Positions 26,284-35,157 are shown, counted from the stretch's first letter. The stretch is 56,905 nucleotides of DNA from Secundilactobacillus similis DSM 23365 = JCM 2765 (GCF_001311075.1 NZ_BBAD01000013.1:1-56905), one strand, 5' to 3'. Numbers and translations are program-made. Notes: generated from the letters alone by a model not told the origin.

Positions 26284-26577
26284 TTATCCAGCGGTGATAG
26301 TCGCACCGTCAGCCGTTGGTGTTGACTTTAGGTTAGTTGGTGCCGGTGCTTTCTGTTTTGGGACGGTAAATCCGGGTACTGGTTCAGCTTCTGATTCATC
26401 TTGCACACCAGTAGGATCAACGTGAGTCGCTACATAGTCGCCATCAGCAACTACTGTCCCGGCCGTTAGGCCAGTGATTGCCGCCTTGGCGTCGGTATCA
26501 GTGCCAGTCCCAATTACAGTCTTCAAATCGTCCTTCTTATACACGTTCAACGTGTAAGTCGTTGGTTCGTCTGCCAT
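26284..26577 (-). CDS. Small beta-rich protein with a Pro/Ala/Thr tail, 97 aa
   Basis: Residues 1-70 look like a small Ig/fibronectin-type domain (TTYTLNVYKKDDLKTVIG, LTAGTVVADGDYVATHVD). The last 20 residues (APAPTNLKSTPTADGATITA) nearly repeat a segment inserted in the sheath protein. It may be a virion decoration protein; no enzyme motif is visible. The strong AAAGGAGG site before its ATG suggests good expression. Confidence 0.62.
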   Translation of the reverse strand: MADEPTTYTLNVYKKDDLKTVIGTGTDTDAKAAITGLTAGTVVADGDYVATHVDPTGVQDESEAEPVPGFTVPKQKAPAPTNLKSTPTADGATITAG

Positions 26578-26610
26578 TTATTTACACCTCCTTTCATTGT
26601 TTACTCCTTT

Positions 26611-27117
26611 CTAATGCTTCGTGACGATTCGATAATTGATGGCGTCTCTCAGGGCACCAGTATCAATCAACGGGTCATCTTTGCCTTTATTGGCAATGGT
26701 CAGCTTGGCGTTGTGTGGCACTTTAAACTTAACGATTTCAGATTTCATCTGCGTAACCATCAAGTGTCCCAACATGTTGAGTGCCATCATCGCGGTACCG
26801 TTGCCGTCCGCAATCTTGATAAATTGCTTTCTGGCTTCGGTCTGCCAGCGTGATTCATGCCGTTCCATGGTACGTTCCAAGAAGCGACGGGCTGGAATCG
26901 TAACCGACTTCTTTTTAGCAAACTTCAACTTGCCATTCTCGCGGTATGGAATCATCAGGTACTCGCTACTTTTGGCATGGATCACTGCACCATCGTTGTT
27001 GACGACTGCAATCATCTGGAGCAAGCCATTCGCCAGCACTCCGACCTCAATCATGTGAGTGTTGAACACGTCAACTTGCTGTGAAATTTTGCCAATGTTG
27101 TTGTATTCGTCAATCAT
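26611..27117 (-). CDS. HK97 gp10-like head-tail protein
   Basis: 168 aa with the features of gp10-like putative tail-component proteins: YLMIPYRENGKLKFAKKKS, IPARRFLERTMERHE and the C-terminal DDPLIDTGALRDAINYRIV, in which the DTGALR(D/N)SI motif is typical of the family. It helps complete the head-tail junction. Confidence 0.82.
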   Translation of the reverse strand: MIDEYNNIGKISQQVDVFNTHMIEVGVLANGLLQMIAVVNNDGAVIHAKSSEYLMIPYRENGKLKFAKKKSVTIPARRFLERTMERHESRWQTEARKQFIKIADGNGTAMMALNMLGHLMVTQMKSEIVKFKVPHNAKLTIANKGKDDPLIDTGALRDAINYRIVTKH

Positions 27118-27464
27118 AAGAATTGCACCCGATTTCTTCCGAGTAACGATAGGCCGTAACGGCTAAGCAAGTCGTTGTACATGTCTAAAAAAGGGTCAGT
27201 ATTCACACTAGACCAGTCAAAATAGCTCATCGTCAGCGGTCCCATCGTCTTTGATGAAACGTTCGAACTGCGATTGAGTAGCTGCGTGCCAACATGGGCC
27301 GACAACAATTGCCATCCGTAGCTCAATTGGCTTTCAGGCAATCCCGAAGCCTCTATCATCGGTTTGGCAACGTTAATCCAGCTCTGAATGGTTGCATCAT
27401 CAGCTTTTTTAAAGCGCTTATCCATCGGTTTGACTGTTTCAACTGTTAGCTCCATAGAGACCAC
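27114..27464 (-). CDS. Head-tail connector, DUF4054-like
   Basis: 116 aa and helical (ADDATIQSWINVAKPMIEAS, YGWQLLSAHVGTQLLNR), with a C-terminal DPFLDMYNDLLSRYGLSLL. Resembles the DUF4054/gp6-like adaptor that binds beneath the portal. It overlaps the next gene by 4 nt (ATGA). Confidence 0.75.
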   Translation of the reverse strand: MVSMELTVETVKPMDKRFKKADDATIQSWINVAKPMIEASGLPESQLSYGWQLLSAHVGTQLLNRSSNVSSKTMGPLTMSYFDWSSVNTDPFLDMYNDLLSRYGLSLLGRNRVQFL

Positions 27465-27467
27465 CTA

Positions 27468-27815
27468 CTAACTAGCTGCTGCTACAGTCACCTTAACAGT
27501 CGCCGTGAAGTCCCCACTAGTGGCCGTGATGTTGGCTGTGCCTTCAGCAACCGCCGTAATCGTGCCATCCGCTGCAACCGTAGCAATCGTGTCGTCACTA
27601 GAAGCGTAAGTGATTGCACCATTAACCGCAGTTGCATCGTCAGCATCGTCAGGCGTTGCCTTAGCGGTCACTTTTTTAGTGTCACCGACTTTCATTGATG
27701 CGGTTGCTTGGCTCATCGCCAAACCAGTTGCTGGATTAGGTGCTGGCGTATTAGTTTCGCCACTTGTACTCCCAGTGGAACCAGTAGTCCCACCGCTAGT
27801 AGGTGGCGTTACGCT
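27468..27815 (-). CDS. Frameshift-encoded Ig-like (Big_2) extension of the major capsid protein
   Basis: This -1 frame continues the capsid gene from the slippery site: SVTPPTSGGTTGSTGSTSG linker, then a Big_2-type domain (ASMKVGDTKKVTAKATPDD, ASSDDTIATVAADGTITAV). It has no ribosome site at its first ATG. About 115 residues would be added to the capsid protein, giving 464 aa. Ig-like domains on phage capsids made this way are known in other phages; they are surface displayed and may bind carbohydrate on cells. Confidence 0.8.
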   Translation of the reverse strand, partial: SVTPPTSGGTTGSTGSTSGETNTPAPNPATGLAMSQATASMKVGDTKKVTAKATPDDADDATAVNGAITYASSDDTIATVAADGTITAVAEGTANITATSGDFTATVKVTVAAAS

Positions 27816-28861
27816 TTTGGGTTAACGTTCATAATCACGACATTACGAACCTTGTCGAATGCCGGAAGCACATTTTGAGAAACGTGTACTAAAGTGGCAA
27901 CTGGGTCGTGAATACGATCAGTGTAGACCGTAATCCCATCACTCATTCGTGAAAGCTGAACAGTTGGATCACCCGAAAGGCCCATGTCTTCGTTGGTATC
28001 AGTCCAAACCATACGGCCTAACGAACCAGTAGGCGTTAACACAACCACATCGTCAGGGATGAACCGGTCGCTGCCAATACCTTTGTTATAGATAACTACT
28101 TGAACGCCAAGTGTGTCGCTGACCAATTGAGTTACCGCCGATTGAGTTACCGCAACACCCTTATTAGCACGTCCATCCGTTAACGTGGTAATAATTTCAC
28201 CAGAATCACGTAGTTTGCGGAAGGTACGGCCGTTCATGAAGGCAACACCAATATCGGTACCGTTATCATCACTGATTTTATCCATTTGCTTTTGAATATC
28301 ATCAAGTGGTGACGAATCAGGCGTGCCCCATTCGGTGGTCACTGACACCTTGTGCTCATCAGGCATGTGGAAATCACGAGTATAAACCAAGTTGTTGCTG
28401 CCGGTGCCATCGCTACCAGAAACAACGATTTTACCAGTCGTCAAGGCTTGCATAGCCATAATTTCACGAGTGCCATAGCCAAACGTTAGTAAATCGTCTA
28501 GGTCTTGGTATTGCGTTCTTGTAATCGCTTGAATCTCAGCTTCACTGCTGTTATTAGCCAACGCACGGTTAATATCACGACGCCGTTTTTCGTTCATAGC
28601 TTTGTAGTTTTTGAACGGAATAAGCGAGAACGGTTCACTTTCGAATCCACGGTTACCGAGCTTAACAGAAGCAACGTCTTCCGTGGTGGCGGTCATCATA
28701 CGTAGCTTAGATTCTTCGCCGTAATATAACTTGGTCGTATCGGTGCCGCTGTACGTTAAATCAAAAATGCTTTGATACAGATATGGTTTACGTTCATTAG
28801 CACGTTCATTCCAGTTACCAATGATGGCAGCTGGATTTTCAATATCACTAATCGTTAACAT
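27809..28861 (-). CDS. Major capsid protein (phage_cap_E-like)
   Basis: 350 aa, full length. The lambda gpE-like pattern is visible: ISDIENPAAIIGNWNER, EPFSLIPFKNYKAMNEK, the DGTDIGVAF-type E-loop region and the C-terminal VLPAFDKVRNVVIMNV. It ends N-P-K-A just after the slippery heptamer CCCAAAA (27821-27815), so a fraction of subunits should carry the Ig-like extension. Preceded by the decoration gene and a good AGGAGGAAAC site. Confidence 0.88.
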   Translation of the reverse strand: MLTISDIENPAAIIGNWNERANERKPYLYQSIFDLTYSGTDTTKLYYGEESKLRMMTATTEDVASVKLGNRGFESEPFSLIPFKNYKAMNEKRRRDINRALANNSSEAEIQAITRTQYQDLDDLLTFGYGTREIMAMQALTTGKIVVSGSDGTGSNNLVYTRDFHMPDEHKVSVTTEWGTPDSSPLDDIQKQMDKISDDNGTDIGVAFMNGRTFRKLRDSGEIITTLTDGRANKGVAVTQSAVTQLVSDTLGVQVVIYNKGIGSDRFIPDDVVVLTPTGSLGRMVWTDTNEDMGLSGDPTVQLSRMSDGITVYTDRIHDPVATLVHVSQNVLPAFDKVRNVVIMNVNPKA

Positions 28862-28877
28862 TTAGTTTCCTCCTAAA

Positions 28878-29270
28878 TTAGTCTCGGTTAATAACGGTCA
28901 CTCGGGGGAGAACCGCCTTTAAAGCCGTAATGAGGTCATCGGTGTACATAGCACGCGTGGTTTCATCCATACGGGCCAAGTTAATGGTTCCGGCTACGAT
29001 GACTGAAGCAGGAACAGCACCACCAGCAACGTTATAATCTTGACGTAAAATGCCCTGTGCTTTAGTAGCGTCAGTCGTCGGCACTAAAGCTTCAGCACCA
29101 TTGTTGCTAGTCAAGGCGTTCTTAGTGGCTGTTAAAAGCACGCCACTCATCAAATACTTTTGACCATCTGCATCAGCGGTTGCCGACGGATCATCGACCA
29201 TATTCGCAATTAAGGTGGCATTATAGTCATCGACTAAGATGTCATGCGTGCCAAAAATTTGTTTCTTCAT
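28878..29270 (-). CDS. Head decoration protein
   Basis: 130 aa. The segments MKKQIFGTHDILVDDYNA, SGVLLTATKNALTSNNGAE and VVAGTINLARMD fit gpD-like head stabilisation proteins that come directly before the capsid gene. Trimers of such proteins sit on the capsid surface. Confidence 0.75.
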   Translation of the reverse strand: MKKQIFGTHDILVDDYNATLIANMVDDPSATADADGQKYLMSGVLLTATKNALTSNNGAEALVPTTDATKAQGILRQDYNVAGGAVPASVIVAGTINLARMDETTRAMYTDDLITALKAVLPRVTVINRD

Positions 29271-29289
29271 TTAAAAATCCTCCTAACTG

Positions 29290-29934
29290 TTAGTAACGTG
29301 TTTGCAATGGGGCTCTGGACGTTCCAGACTTCGCTACTTCAACGCCGAAATTAGAATTAGAGTTCTGGTGTTTAGTATCAGATGGCAGTTTACCTTGCCG
29401 ATATTCATCACGAACGCTGGATTCTGTGCTCTGTTTGACCTGTGTCACAAAGGACAACAGCTTCTTGGAATTCTCAATGGTCTCATCGGCATCATCACTC
29501 ACAAATAAGTTGATAATGTCGTCTGGTACCTCAACGCCGCCCTCGTGAAACACGTTTACGACCTGTTTAGTCGTCTTATCGCGTGCAATTTGGGCTTTGA
29601 GCGATTCAATTTCCAGTTGATCCTCAGTCTTCGGCTTCTCTTTCGGCTTACCACCGTTTTTCAAGGCTTCCAGTTCGTCCTGTGCGGCCTTCAATTGCTC
29701 CGCAAGCTGATTCTTCTCACCTTGTTCCTTGCCGATTCGGCCTTGCAGTTTCTCGATGATTTTGGCGTTCTTATCATCGGGTTCTGTGGTGGTCGTATCA
29801 TCTGGTTCTGGGTCATCTTTGTGAGTTTCAGTTTGCGAATCATCTGGTTCTGGATCATCTGGCTCTGGGTCATCCTTTGGATCAGCAAAATACTGTAATT
29901 TCATCGGCATCGGCAAAGTATCATTATCTTTCAT
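29290..29934 (-). CDS. Scaffold protein (DUF4355-like)
   Basis: About 214 aa from ATG at 29934, chosen because GAAAGGAG lies 8 nt before it; the frame is open to 29955. It has an acidic repeat region (DDPEPDDPEPDDSQ, DDPEPDD), then a long coiled coil (residues 60-135) and a C-terminal capsid-binding part ending GTSRAPLQTRY. Guides procapsid assembly and is then lost. The DPEPDD repeats could vary in number between phages. Confidence 0.82.
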   Translation of the reverse strand: MKDNDTLPMPMKLQYFADPKDDPEPDDPEPDDSQTETHKDDPEPDDTTTTEPDDKNAKIIEKLQGRIGKEQGEKNQLAEQLKAAQDELEALKNGGKPKEKPKTEDQLEIESLKAQIARDKTTKQVVNVFHEGGVEVPDDIINLFVSDDADETIENSKKLLSFVTQVKQSTESSVRDEYRQGKLPSDTKHQNSNSNFGVEVAKSGTSRAPLQTRY

Positions 29935-30017
29935 GTTCAAGCTCCTTTCGCGCATTTAAAGCCGTGGGAGGCTTACTCAGGTTGTTCTTTATTGCCCGCA
30001 ACACACGGAAAAGGGCA

Positions 30018-30044
30018 TAAAAAAAGCACTCACAGTGGAGTGCT
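30018..30044 (-). terminator. Intra-operon terminator before the scaffold gene
   Basis: AGCACTC pairs with GAGTGCT and is followed by TTTTTTTATGCCC on the minus strand, between the head morphogenesis and scaffold genes. It shares its 3' tail with the terminator at 23687-23711. The 80-bp gap after it may hold a second late promoter; I could not identify one with confidence. Confidence 0.75.
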
Positions 30045-30050
30045 GAATGC

Positions 30051-30971
30051 TTATTGGTTCTTTCTGACTATACTTACCTTTGAACATCGACAATTAGGAT
30101 GGCTGTCGTCAGGAATACTAGGGCAATCATCAATAGCGTAAGGTCCGCTATCGGCGATACCCATACACTTCGAACATGCACCCGGCTCAGTGACCCATTG
30201 AATCCATTTAACACCTTTCATTCGAAATGTGGTCATGGTTACTTGGTCCACTAATCGAGCCGACTCAGTCCGAACCAACCGCTGAGTGTTGTACTGAGCT
30301 TGTGCAATGCAATCAGCTATTGACTGGTTGGGTTTGAATTGCTCCTTGTTGACATGCTTCTTCAAACCGTCTTGTAAATCGTTCAGCGTAGCTCCGTGAC
30401 GTAGATACTGGTTAACCAAGTTCTCAACGTCGTTAGCCATCATGTCATGATTGGTCCATAAACGTGCGCTCCACTGCTTAACGGTTTCAGGCTGAGTAAT
30501 TATACTCGTTACCTTCTTCGATTGCTTAGGCGTTAATTTATAAGCCACTTTCATCCGTTTAACTTCGTCTCGAGCATCCTTAACCGAACGTTGTTGGATA
30601 GATTGCCGTTGTTTGACCGTCATCCGTAATAGAGCCAGTCCAATGATTGCCAGCATAACGTGAGCCTTGTCGATACCCGCAGTGGCCCCGTACATTTTCA
30701 CACGGTCAGTAGCAGCCTTCGGCCAACCAGACATATCGACTTCATTGATAGCTTGCTTCCACTGGTTCAAGTCCCATTTCGAAATGTGGGCCCGGGCCCG
30801 TGAAATCGATAGGCCGTTCTCATCCGCGTACTGCTGGTAAAACTGTAGTAAGTGGTCTCGAATGTAGGCTAAGCACTCATCATAGTAAGCATCAGTCTGC
30901 TTGTCCGTTTGGTCGTCCAGATTGATTAGTTGCTGTATTCTTGCCTGTTGTTGCTTGACCGTTATCGTCAT
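30051..30971 (-). CDS. Minor capsid / head morphogenesis protein (SPP1 gp7-like)
   Basis: 306 aa. The C-terminal 100 residues carry the typical Mu F/SPP1 gp7 motif: ARLVDQVTMTTFRMKGVKWIQW then a cysteine cluster CSKCMGIADSGPYAIDD and DDSHPNCRC. It binds the portal and is packaged in small numbers. It starts inside the portal gene, an 80-nt overlap in another frame, which is long for this operon. Confidence 0.86.
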   Translation of the reverse strand: MTITVKQQQARIQQLINLDDQTDKQTDAYYDECLAYIRDHLLQFYQQYADENGLSISRARAHISKWDLNQWKQAINEVDMSGWPKAATDRVKMYGATAGIDKAHVMLAIIGLALLRMTVKQRQSIQQRSVKDARDEVKRMKVAYKLTPKQSKKVTSIITQPETVKQWSARLWTNHDMMANDVENLVNQYLRHGATLNDLQDGLKKHVNKEQFKPNQSIADCIAQAQYNTQRLVRTESARLVDQVTMTTFRMKGVKWIQWVTEPGACSKCMGIADSGPYAIDDCPSIPDDSHPNCRCSKVSIVRKNQ

Positions 30972-32517
30972 CTACCACACCGCCCTTCTTTTGGTCGGAT
31001 AGATAGTTTTTAACGATGTTGGCCGTCGCTTGCTGGTCTTGCTTCTGCTGCTCATGCAACCGCTCAATTTCCTTGTCGGGATCATCAATGCCTGATAAGT
31101 AACTCAGCTTAGTTGGGTCACTCACTTGACCGTTAAGCTTGCCCACAATGTCAGCTTCTTCTGACACGTTGTGTGGAATGCTTTGCTTGTGGTCAAACGT
31201 TAGGTCACTCACGTTTCCTGATAGGTTCTTGTAAGCAAACATAATTGAGAACAGTTGACGCAAGCCCTTATCCATCTTCTTGGCCTTGGTTCGTGCTTTG
31301 GCCTGCATTGGCTGATAACGTTGAAGCAAGGCCACACCACTAATTGACTGTGCCGACACACCAAAGTTAGAATCATTTAGGTTAACAACTTGAGAAACCT
31401 GATACACCATATCGATCAATCGATTTAATGCATTCTCTTGCGTTTCGTCGCTGGGATCAGGAGTTAAGAAGAACGCATCGGGGTCAAGCATGTTGCTATC
31501 AGTGTTATTAAAGCTCGTCTTAGTTTCCCGATAAAGGTTGATGAACCGCTTATCTTGGATATTGGTAACTTGCTCCTCGGTTAACTTCTGTCCTTTAACG
31601 ACCAAATACTGATCAGCAAATGAACTAACATCGTTTACCTTTGCAGATTGAATTAAATCAACTGCATCAATCAAACTGATAACGTCATCAAAGATACCGA
31701 TACGCTCATCGTCTTCGGCCAATTCAATGACTGGTAACGACTCAAAATCATGAATATCTTCTTTCACAACGTTATCAGGGTTATTTGGATCAACGTTGGT
31801 CACTTTCATTTCAGAATTCGCATTATCGTTGCTAATCAGATAATCGGCTTTAGGGGTAATCAACGTATCGTATTGCTTATTAGAATTAGTAGAATACCGA
31901 ATAGCTGCTACTGGTCGATGCTGAATGCTGTCGTCATAAATCATAATCGTGTCACGAGGTGAGCAAACCGCAATTCGTAAATCACCATCAATTTGATAAA
32001 CATACAGGTAAGAACGACCGTAGATGTCGGCCTGCTTAGCCCATTCACTAAACGTGTCCCCGTAATCGTTATCATTCAGCCAGCTTTGAATCTCATCGTT
32101 CATTTTATCGTTGCTAGCATCACTATCCGAATGATATTTGATGCTTACAGGGTCACCACTAAAGTACCCGTTAAACGTCGATACTAACTTCTTAGGAAGG
32201 TTAATCAGCAATCGATAATCAGGCTTGTTATGTGGCTTAGGTGGACGCTGAATGATTGCATGGTGTCGACCCTTATAATAATCTCGCTTCATTTTGTACT
32301 TCTCGGCGATGTAGTTCTCGTGATAACTCACGATTGACCGCACGTCTTCCAGATTATCAAGCAAGTTTGCTCCCGAACGATACAGGAAAACGTCATCATC
32401 CGTTAAAGTGATGTTATCACCTAATGAAGTATCACCATTATTCGAAACGTTATGTTCATCAAGCGGCACTCCACTGATGATAAAGTCTTGCGTGTTCTTT
32501 GGCCTAAAAATATCCAA
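30892..32517 (-). CDS. Portal protein (SPP1 gp6-like)
   Basis: 541 aa, usual length for SPP1-type portals. Features: KYKMKRDYYKGRHHAI, the crown/stem region KADYLISNDNANSEMKV, AVDLIQSAKVNDVSSFADQY and the conserved VALLQRYQPMQAKARTKAKK. It forms the dodecameric DNA channel. The C-terminal tail (about 30 residues) is disordered and overlaps the next gene. Interacts with the terminase encoded just upstream. Confidence 0.9.
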   Translation of the reverse strand: MDIFRPKNTQDFIISGVPLDEHNVSNNGDTSLGDNITLTDDDVFLYRSGANLLDNLEDVRSIVSYHENYIAEKYKMKRDYYKGRHHAIIQRPPKPHNKPDYRLLINLPKKLVSTFNGYFSGDPVSIKYHSDSDASNDKMNDEIQSWLNDNDYGDTFSEWAKQADIYGRSYLYVYQIDGDLRIAVCSPRDTIMIYDDSIQHRPVAAIRYSTNSNKQYDTLITPKADYLISNDNANSEMKVTNVDPNNPDNVVKEDIHDFESLPVIELAEDDERIGIFDDVISLIDAVDLIQSAKVNDVSSFADQYLVVKGQKLTEEQVTNIQDKRFINLYRETKTSFNNTDSNMLDPDAFFLTPDPSDETQENALNRLIDMVYQVSQVVNLNDSNFGVSAQSISGVALLQRYQPMQAKARTKAKKMDKGLRQLFSIMFAYKNLSGNVSDLTFDHKQSIPHNVSEEADIVGKLNGQVSDPTKLSYLSGIDDPDKEIERLHEQQKQDQQATANIVKNYLSDQKKGGVVDDDNGQATTGKNTATNQSGRPNGQAD

Positions 32518-32531
32518 TTGAGCTTCACCTC

Positions 32532-33815
32532 CTAATAGTGATCAAATACTTGAATGCCCTCTTCATTTTGGTTAGGCGCAAGCACTCCCATACAGAAGTA
32601 CCGCATTGCGTCCATCGCGTGGTCGTGTTCCTTGACCACTTTATCTTCACCCTTTTGACCGGTCTTGCTGTCCCAGATGTAACTGGATAGCTCTTTAAAG
32701 ACCGACGATAGCCCTGGTGTGAACTTAATCAGTCCATTGCTCATGCACGACTGTGTGAGCCGTATGCCATCTAATACGTCGTTATCAGCGGGTATCACCT
32801 CGTAACCACGTTGTTCCAATTTAATAGCGAAGTGCTTTGCCGATGGATCTAGGATGATTGGCGCACTAATGGGACCGAGAAACGTGCCTAAGTCGTTAGC
32901 GTACTGATCATCACTCTTTTGACGATGACCAGGATTGTTCCGGCCGTCAAAGTAGTACTCTTTGAGGCAGTACCAAACGCCATCACAAAAACCCCACAGC
33001 AGAAATACCGTAGGGTTAAGCGCACCGTAGTCAGACGATACAACGTATTTAGTTATGCGGCTTGGATCAGGCGGGTCAACAACCATTTGCTCTGCATTGA
33101 AGTTGTCATACACGACGCCCTCAGCAAGCACCCACAAGCCGAGAATGTAACGCTGATAGAACACACCAGTATACATACGGTTGTAACGGTCTCTGACTTC
33201 ATCTGATAACGATGGGTTGTCGTTCATCGTGAAATGAATGTGCAACACTTTATGCTTCTTCGGCTGGTCTAACCACTCTAATTTGAACCAGTGATACGGA
33301 CCATCGGGGTTACAGTTGAACCAGTATTTGCCACCATCTTTAGAAACACGAGCTGTTGCTTGATTGACAAATGACTGTGGCATTAAGGCAACTTCATCAA
33401 AGAAAAAGCCTGCTGCGGTTAACCCTTGAACCAGGTCTTGTGACCCTTCATCTTTACCACCAAAAACGTAGTAGTGGTTAGTGACGTTTCCACGAGTAAT
33501 TTCTAGCAAGTTATCAGCCCGCTTATCTTTAATCCGGTAACCGCCACGTCCTTTTAAAATCCGTTTAAGTGGGGTCAACACGTTACGACGCAACGAGCCA
33601 ATGGTCTTACCTGCAATACCGAATTGTTCATCGTTAAAGTTAGCCATGGACCACTCAATGAAGCTGGTTGACATAATGAGTGTTTTGCCAGCACGAACAG
33701 AACCATCACAAATGATGGTTTCGTAATCCTTGTAAGGTGATTTATCAGTCCACCAAGCCGAGACCTGAAGTTGTTTGGGTGAGAATGGTGTGAATTCAAA
33801 TTGTGGTACCCTCAT
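32532..33815 (-). CDS. Terminase large subunit
   Basis: 427 aa. ATPase domain with Walker A GSVRAGKT (residues 38-45) and Walker B FFFDE (137-141). The nuclease domain has SSDYGALNPTVF near 250 and IILDPSAKHF near 325, and a late acidic DHAMDAMRY near 405. PBSX-type terminase. Packages DNA with the small subunit, whose gene it overlaps by 4 nt (ATGA). Confidence 0.93.
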   Translation of the reverse strand: MRVPQFEFTPFSPKQLQVSAWWTDKSPYKDYETIICDGSVRAGKTLIMSTSFIEWSMANFNDEQFGIAGKTIGSLRRNVLTPLKRILKGRGGYRIKDKRADNLLEITRGNVTNHYYVFGGKDEGSQDLVQGLTAAGFFFDEVALMPQSFVNQATARVSKDGGKYWFNCNPDGPYHWFKLEWLDQPKKHKVLHIHFTMNDNPSLSDEVRDRYNRMYTGVFYQRYILGLWVLAEGVVYDNFNAEQMVVDPPDPSRITKYVVSSDYGALNPTVFLLWGFCDGVWYCLKEYYFDGRNNPGHRQKSDDQYANDLGTFLGPISAPIILDPSAKHFAIKLEQRGYEVIPADNDVLDGIRLTQSCMSNGLIKFTPGLSSVFKELSSYIWDSKTGQKGEDKVVKEHDHAMDAMRYFCMGVLAPNQNEEGIQVFDHY

Positions 33816-34537
33816 TCACTGTCACCGTCCTCTTTCTTAAATATCTGATGAATGCCTTGATCAATAGCGTTAATGTAGCTATCACCGGCATCGTTATCAA
33901 TGTCCTCTGGATGAAGCTGTTGTTTAGCATCGAACTCGTTAACGTCGGCATCAGCTTTCTTATTGCGATACTCTTCGGCAATAATCGGATCTAACTTGAG
34001 CAAGCGCGCTAGGCTGTCCAGTGATTTAGTGAATGCATCAGTGTTAGCCTTATGAATTCCATCAGCGACTATGCTTGCCTTGGATTCATCACGCAGGAAT
34101 ACATAATCGTTAACTACATTGTCCAGCGATAAGTCATGATGACTGGCCGAATCTTGGGAAATCTTGGAAATACGTTCTTTTATTTTAGAACTTCCTGCTA
34201 GCCTTGAACCTTCCGACATAGCCGTAGCTAATGATGGCTTCCTCTGTGAATATGCAGTTAAGTAAGCCCGATACAATGGTATTTGCTTCCCGCCAACTAA
34301 CTGAGCAAACAGCTCCTGCTGAGGGGTTAAATCTGGTGAATTATCGTCTGCAACCTTTTTTGCAACCTTATGTTTTTTGGACGCAACCTTTTTCACAGAC
34401 GTTGTGTCTCTTTTGTCTTGCCAATAACGTGCTTTCCAAGACTTAACAGTTGAAATAGATACACCATACTTTTCAGCGATGTCTTTATACTTCATTCCTG
34501 CCAGATAGTCTTGTTCGGCCTGTTCATGCTTCTTCAT
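33812..34537 (-). CDS. Terminase small subunit
   Basis: 241 aa. An N-terminal HTH (YKDIAEKYGVSISTVKSWKA, residues about 15-35), a linker, then a terminase_2-like domain beginning LTPQQELFAQLVGGKQIPL with SRLAGSSKIKERIS, and an acidic tail. Binds the packaging site. No pac or cos site could be identified from sequence alone, but it is expected in or near this gene. Confidence 0.88.
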   Translation of the reverse strand: MKKHEQAEQDYLAGMKYKDIAEKYGVSISTVKSWKARYWQDKRDTTSVKKVASKKHKVAKKVADDNSPDLTPQQELFAQLVGGKQIPLYRAYLTAYSQRKPSLATAMSEGSRLAGSSKIKERISKISQDSASHHDLSLDNVVNDYVFLRDESKASIVADGIHKANTDAFTKSLDSLARLLKLDPIIAEEYRNKKADADVNEFDAKQQLHPEDIDNDAGDSYINAIDQGIHQIFKKEDGDSE

Positions 34538-34575
34538 TACATATCACCACACCTCACAATCAAACACTCACTGAG

Positions 34576-34803
34576 TTATCTCACTTCTTCTAATTCTTTA
34601 CCTGTTTCGAGGTTACCAACGATTTCCCAAACACCATCAGGGAAAGTTTCCAACTTATCATTTAGCCCAATATTAGAGTTAACTACTCCCAACGTGGTTT
34701 TGCCTTTAAAGTTCGTTCCGCTCACCACGAATCCGATTACTCCATCCTCGTTGATCAGCACGTCATGATATTTAATTTCATTCCCGTTGTTATCTTTGAC
34801 CAC
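34576..34803 (-). CDS. Small YopX-like C-terminal protein, 75 aa
   Basis: GTG at 34803 follows AGAGGG with good spacing; the frame is open further to 34833. It has the beta-strand pattern DGVIGFVVSGTNFKGKTTLG and VWEIVGNLETG, like the C-terminal half of YopX or related small phage proteins. Just upstream of the terminase genes. Function unknown. Confidence 0.6.
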   Translation of the reverse strand: MVKDNNGNEIKYHDVLINEDGVIGFVVSGTNFKGKTTLGVVNSNIGLNDKLETFPDGVWEIVGNLETGKELEEVR

Positions 34804-34951
34804 GTTGTTTTCCCTCTTTCTCTTTTTTCTCAATTAAACAAGTGCCATGCTCCTCAGTACGACGCTTCTCTTTAATCCACTGATCTAGCTCACCAAATAT
34901 CCGGGCCTCCACTGGGAAGACGTTCCCATACTTGGTGTGTACCTGTCTCAA
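34790..34951 (-). CDS. Small charged protein, 53 aa
   Basis: TTG start at 34951 overlaps the TGA of the upstream gene (TTGA) and has GGAG 8 nt before it. The protein is highly charged and helical (EARIFGELDQWIKEKRR) with a basic, lysine-rich end. Overlaps the next gene by 14 nt. Function unknown; support comes from packing and ribosome site. Confidence 0.5.
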   Translation of the reverse strand: MRQVHTKYGNVFPVEARIFGELDQWIKEKRRTEEHGTCLIEKKEKEGKQRGQR

Positions 34952-35157
34952 ACTGCTTCTCCGATGTACTGTTTGACCGTAATCGGCCGTTTGTGGCGTC
35001 GATTGTACTCAAAGACGAATAGTCCACAAAAGTACTCGCATACGTCCACATTAGGATTCAATGGCTTGCCTCGTTTCGGCTGCTTAAAATTCCCAGTGAG
35101 CAACCGGCGCGCCCTAATCGCTAATTGACGCAAGTCTAAGTATTCGCTTTCTGTCAT
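34948..35157 (-). CDS. Hypothetical protein, 69 aa
   Basis: Starts at ATG 35157 (TAGGAG 8 nt upstream): MTESEYLDLRQLAIRARRLL. Basic and helical, with a central NPNVDVCEYFCGLFVFEYN segment. First protein gene after the tRNA cluster. Function unknown. Confidence 0.6.
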   Translation of the reverse strand: MTESEYLDLRQLAIRARRLLTGNFKQPKRGKPLNPNVDVCEYFCGLFVFEYNRRHKRPITVKQYIGEAV

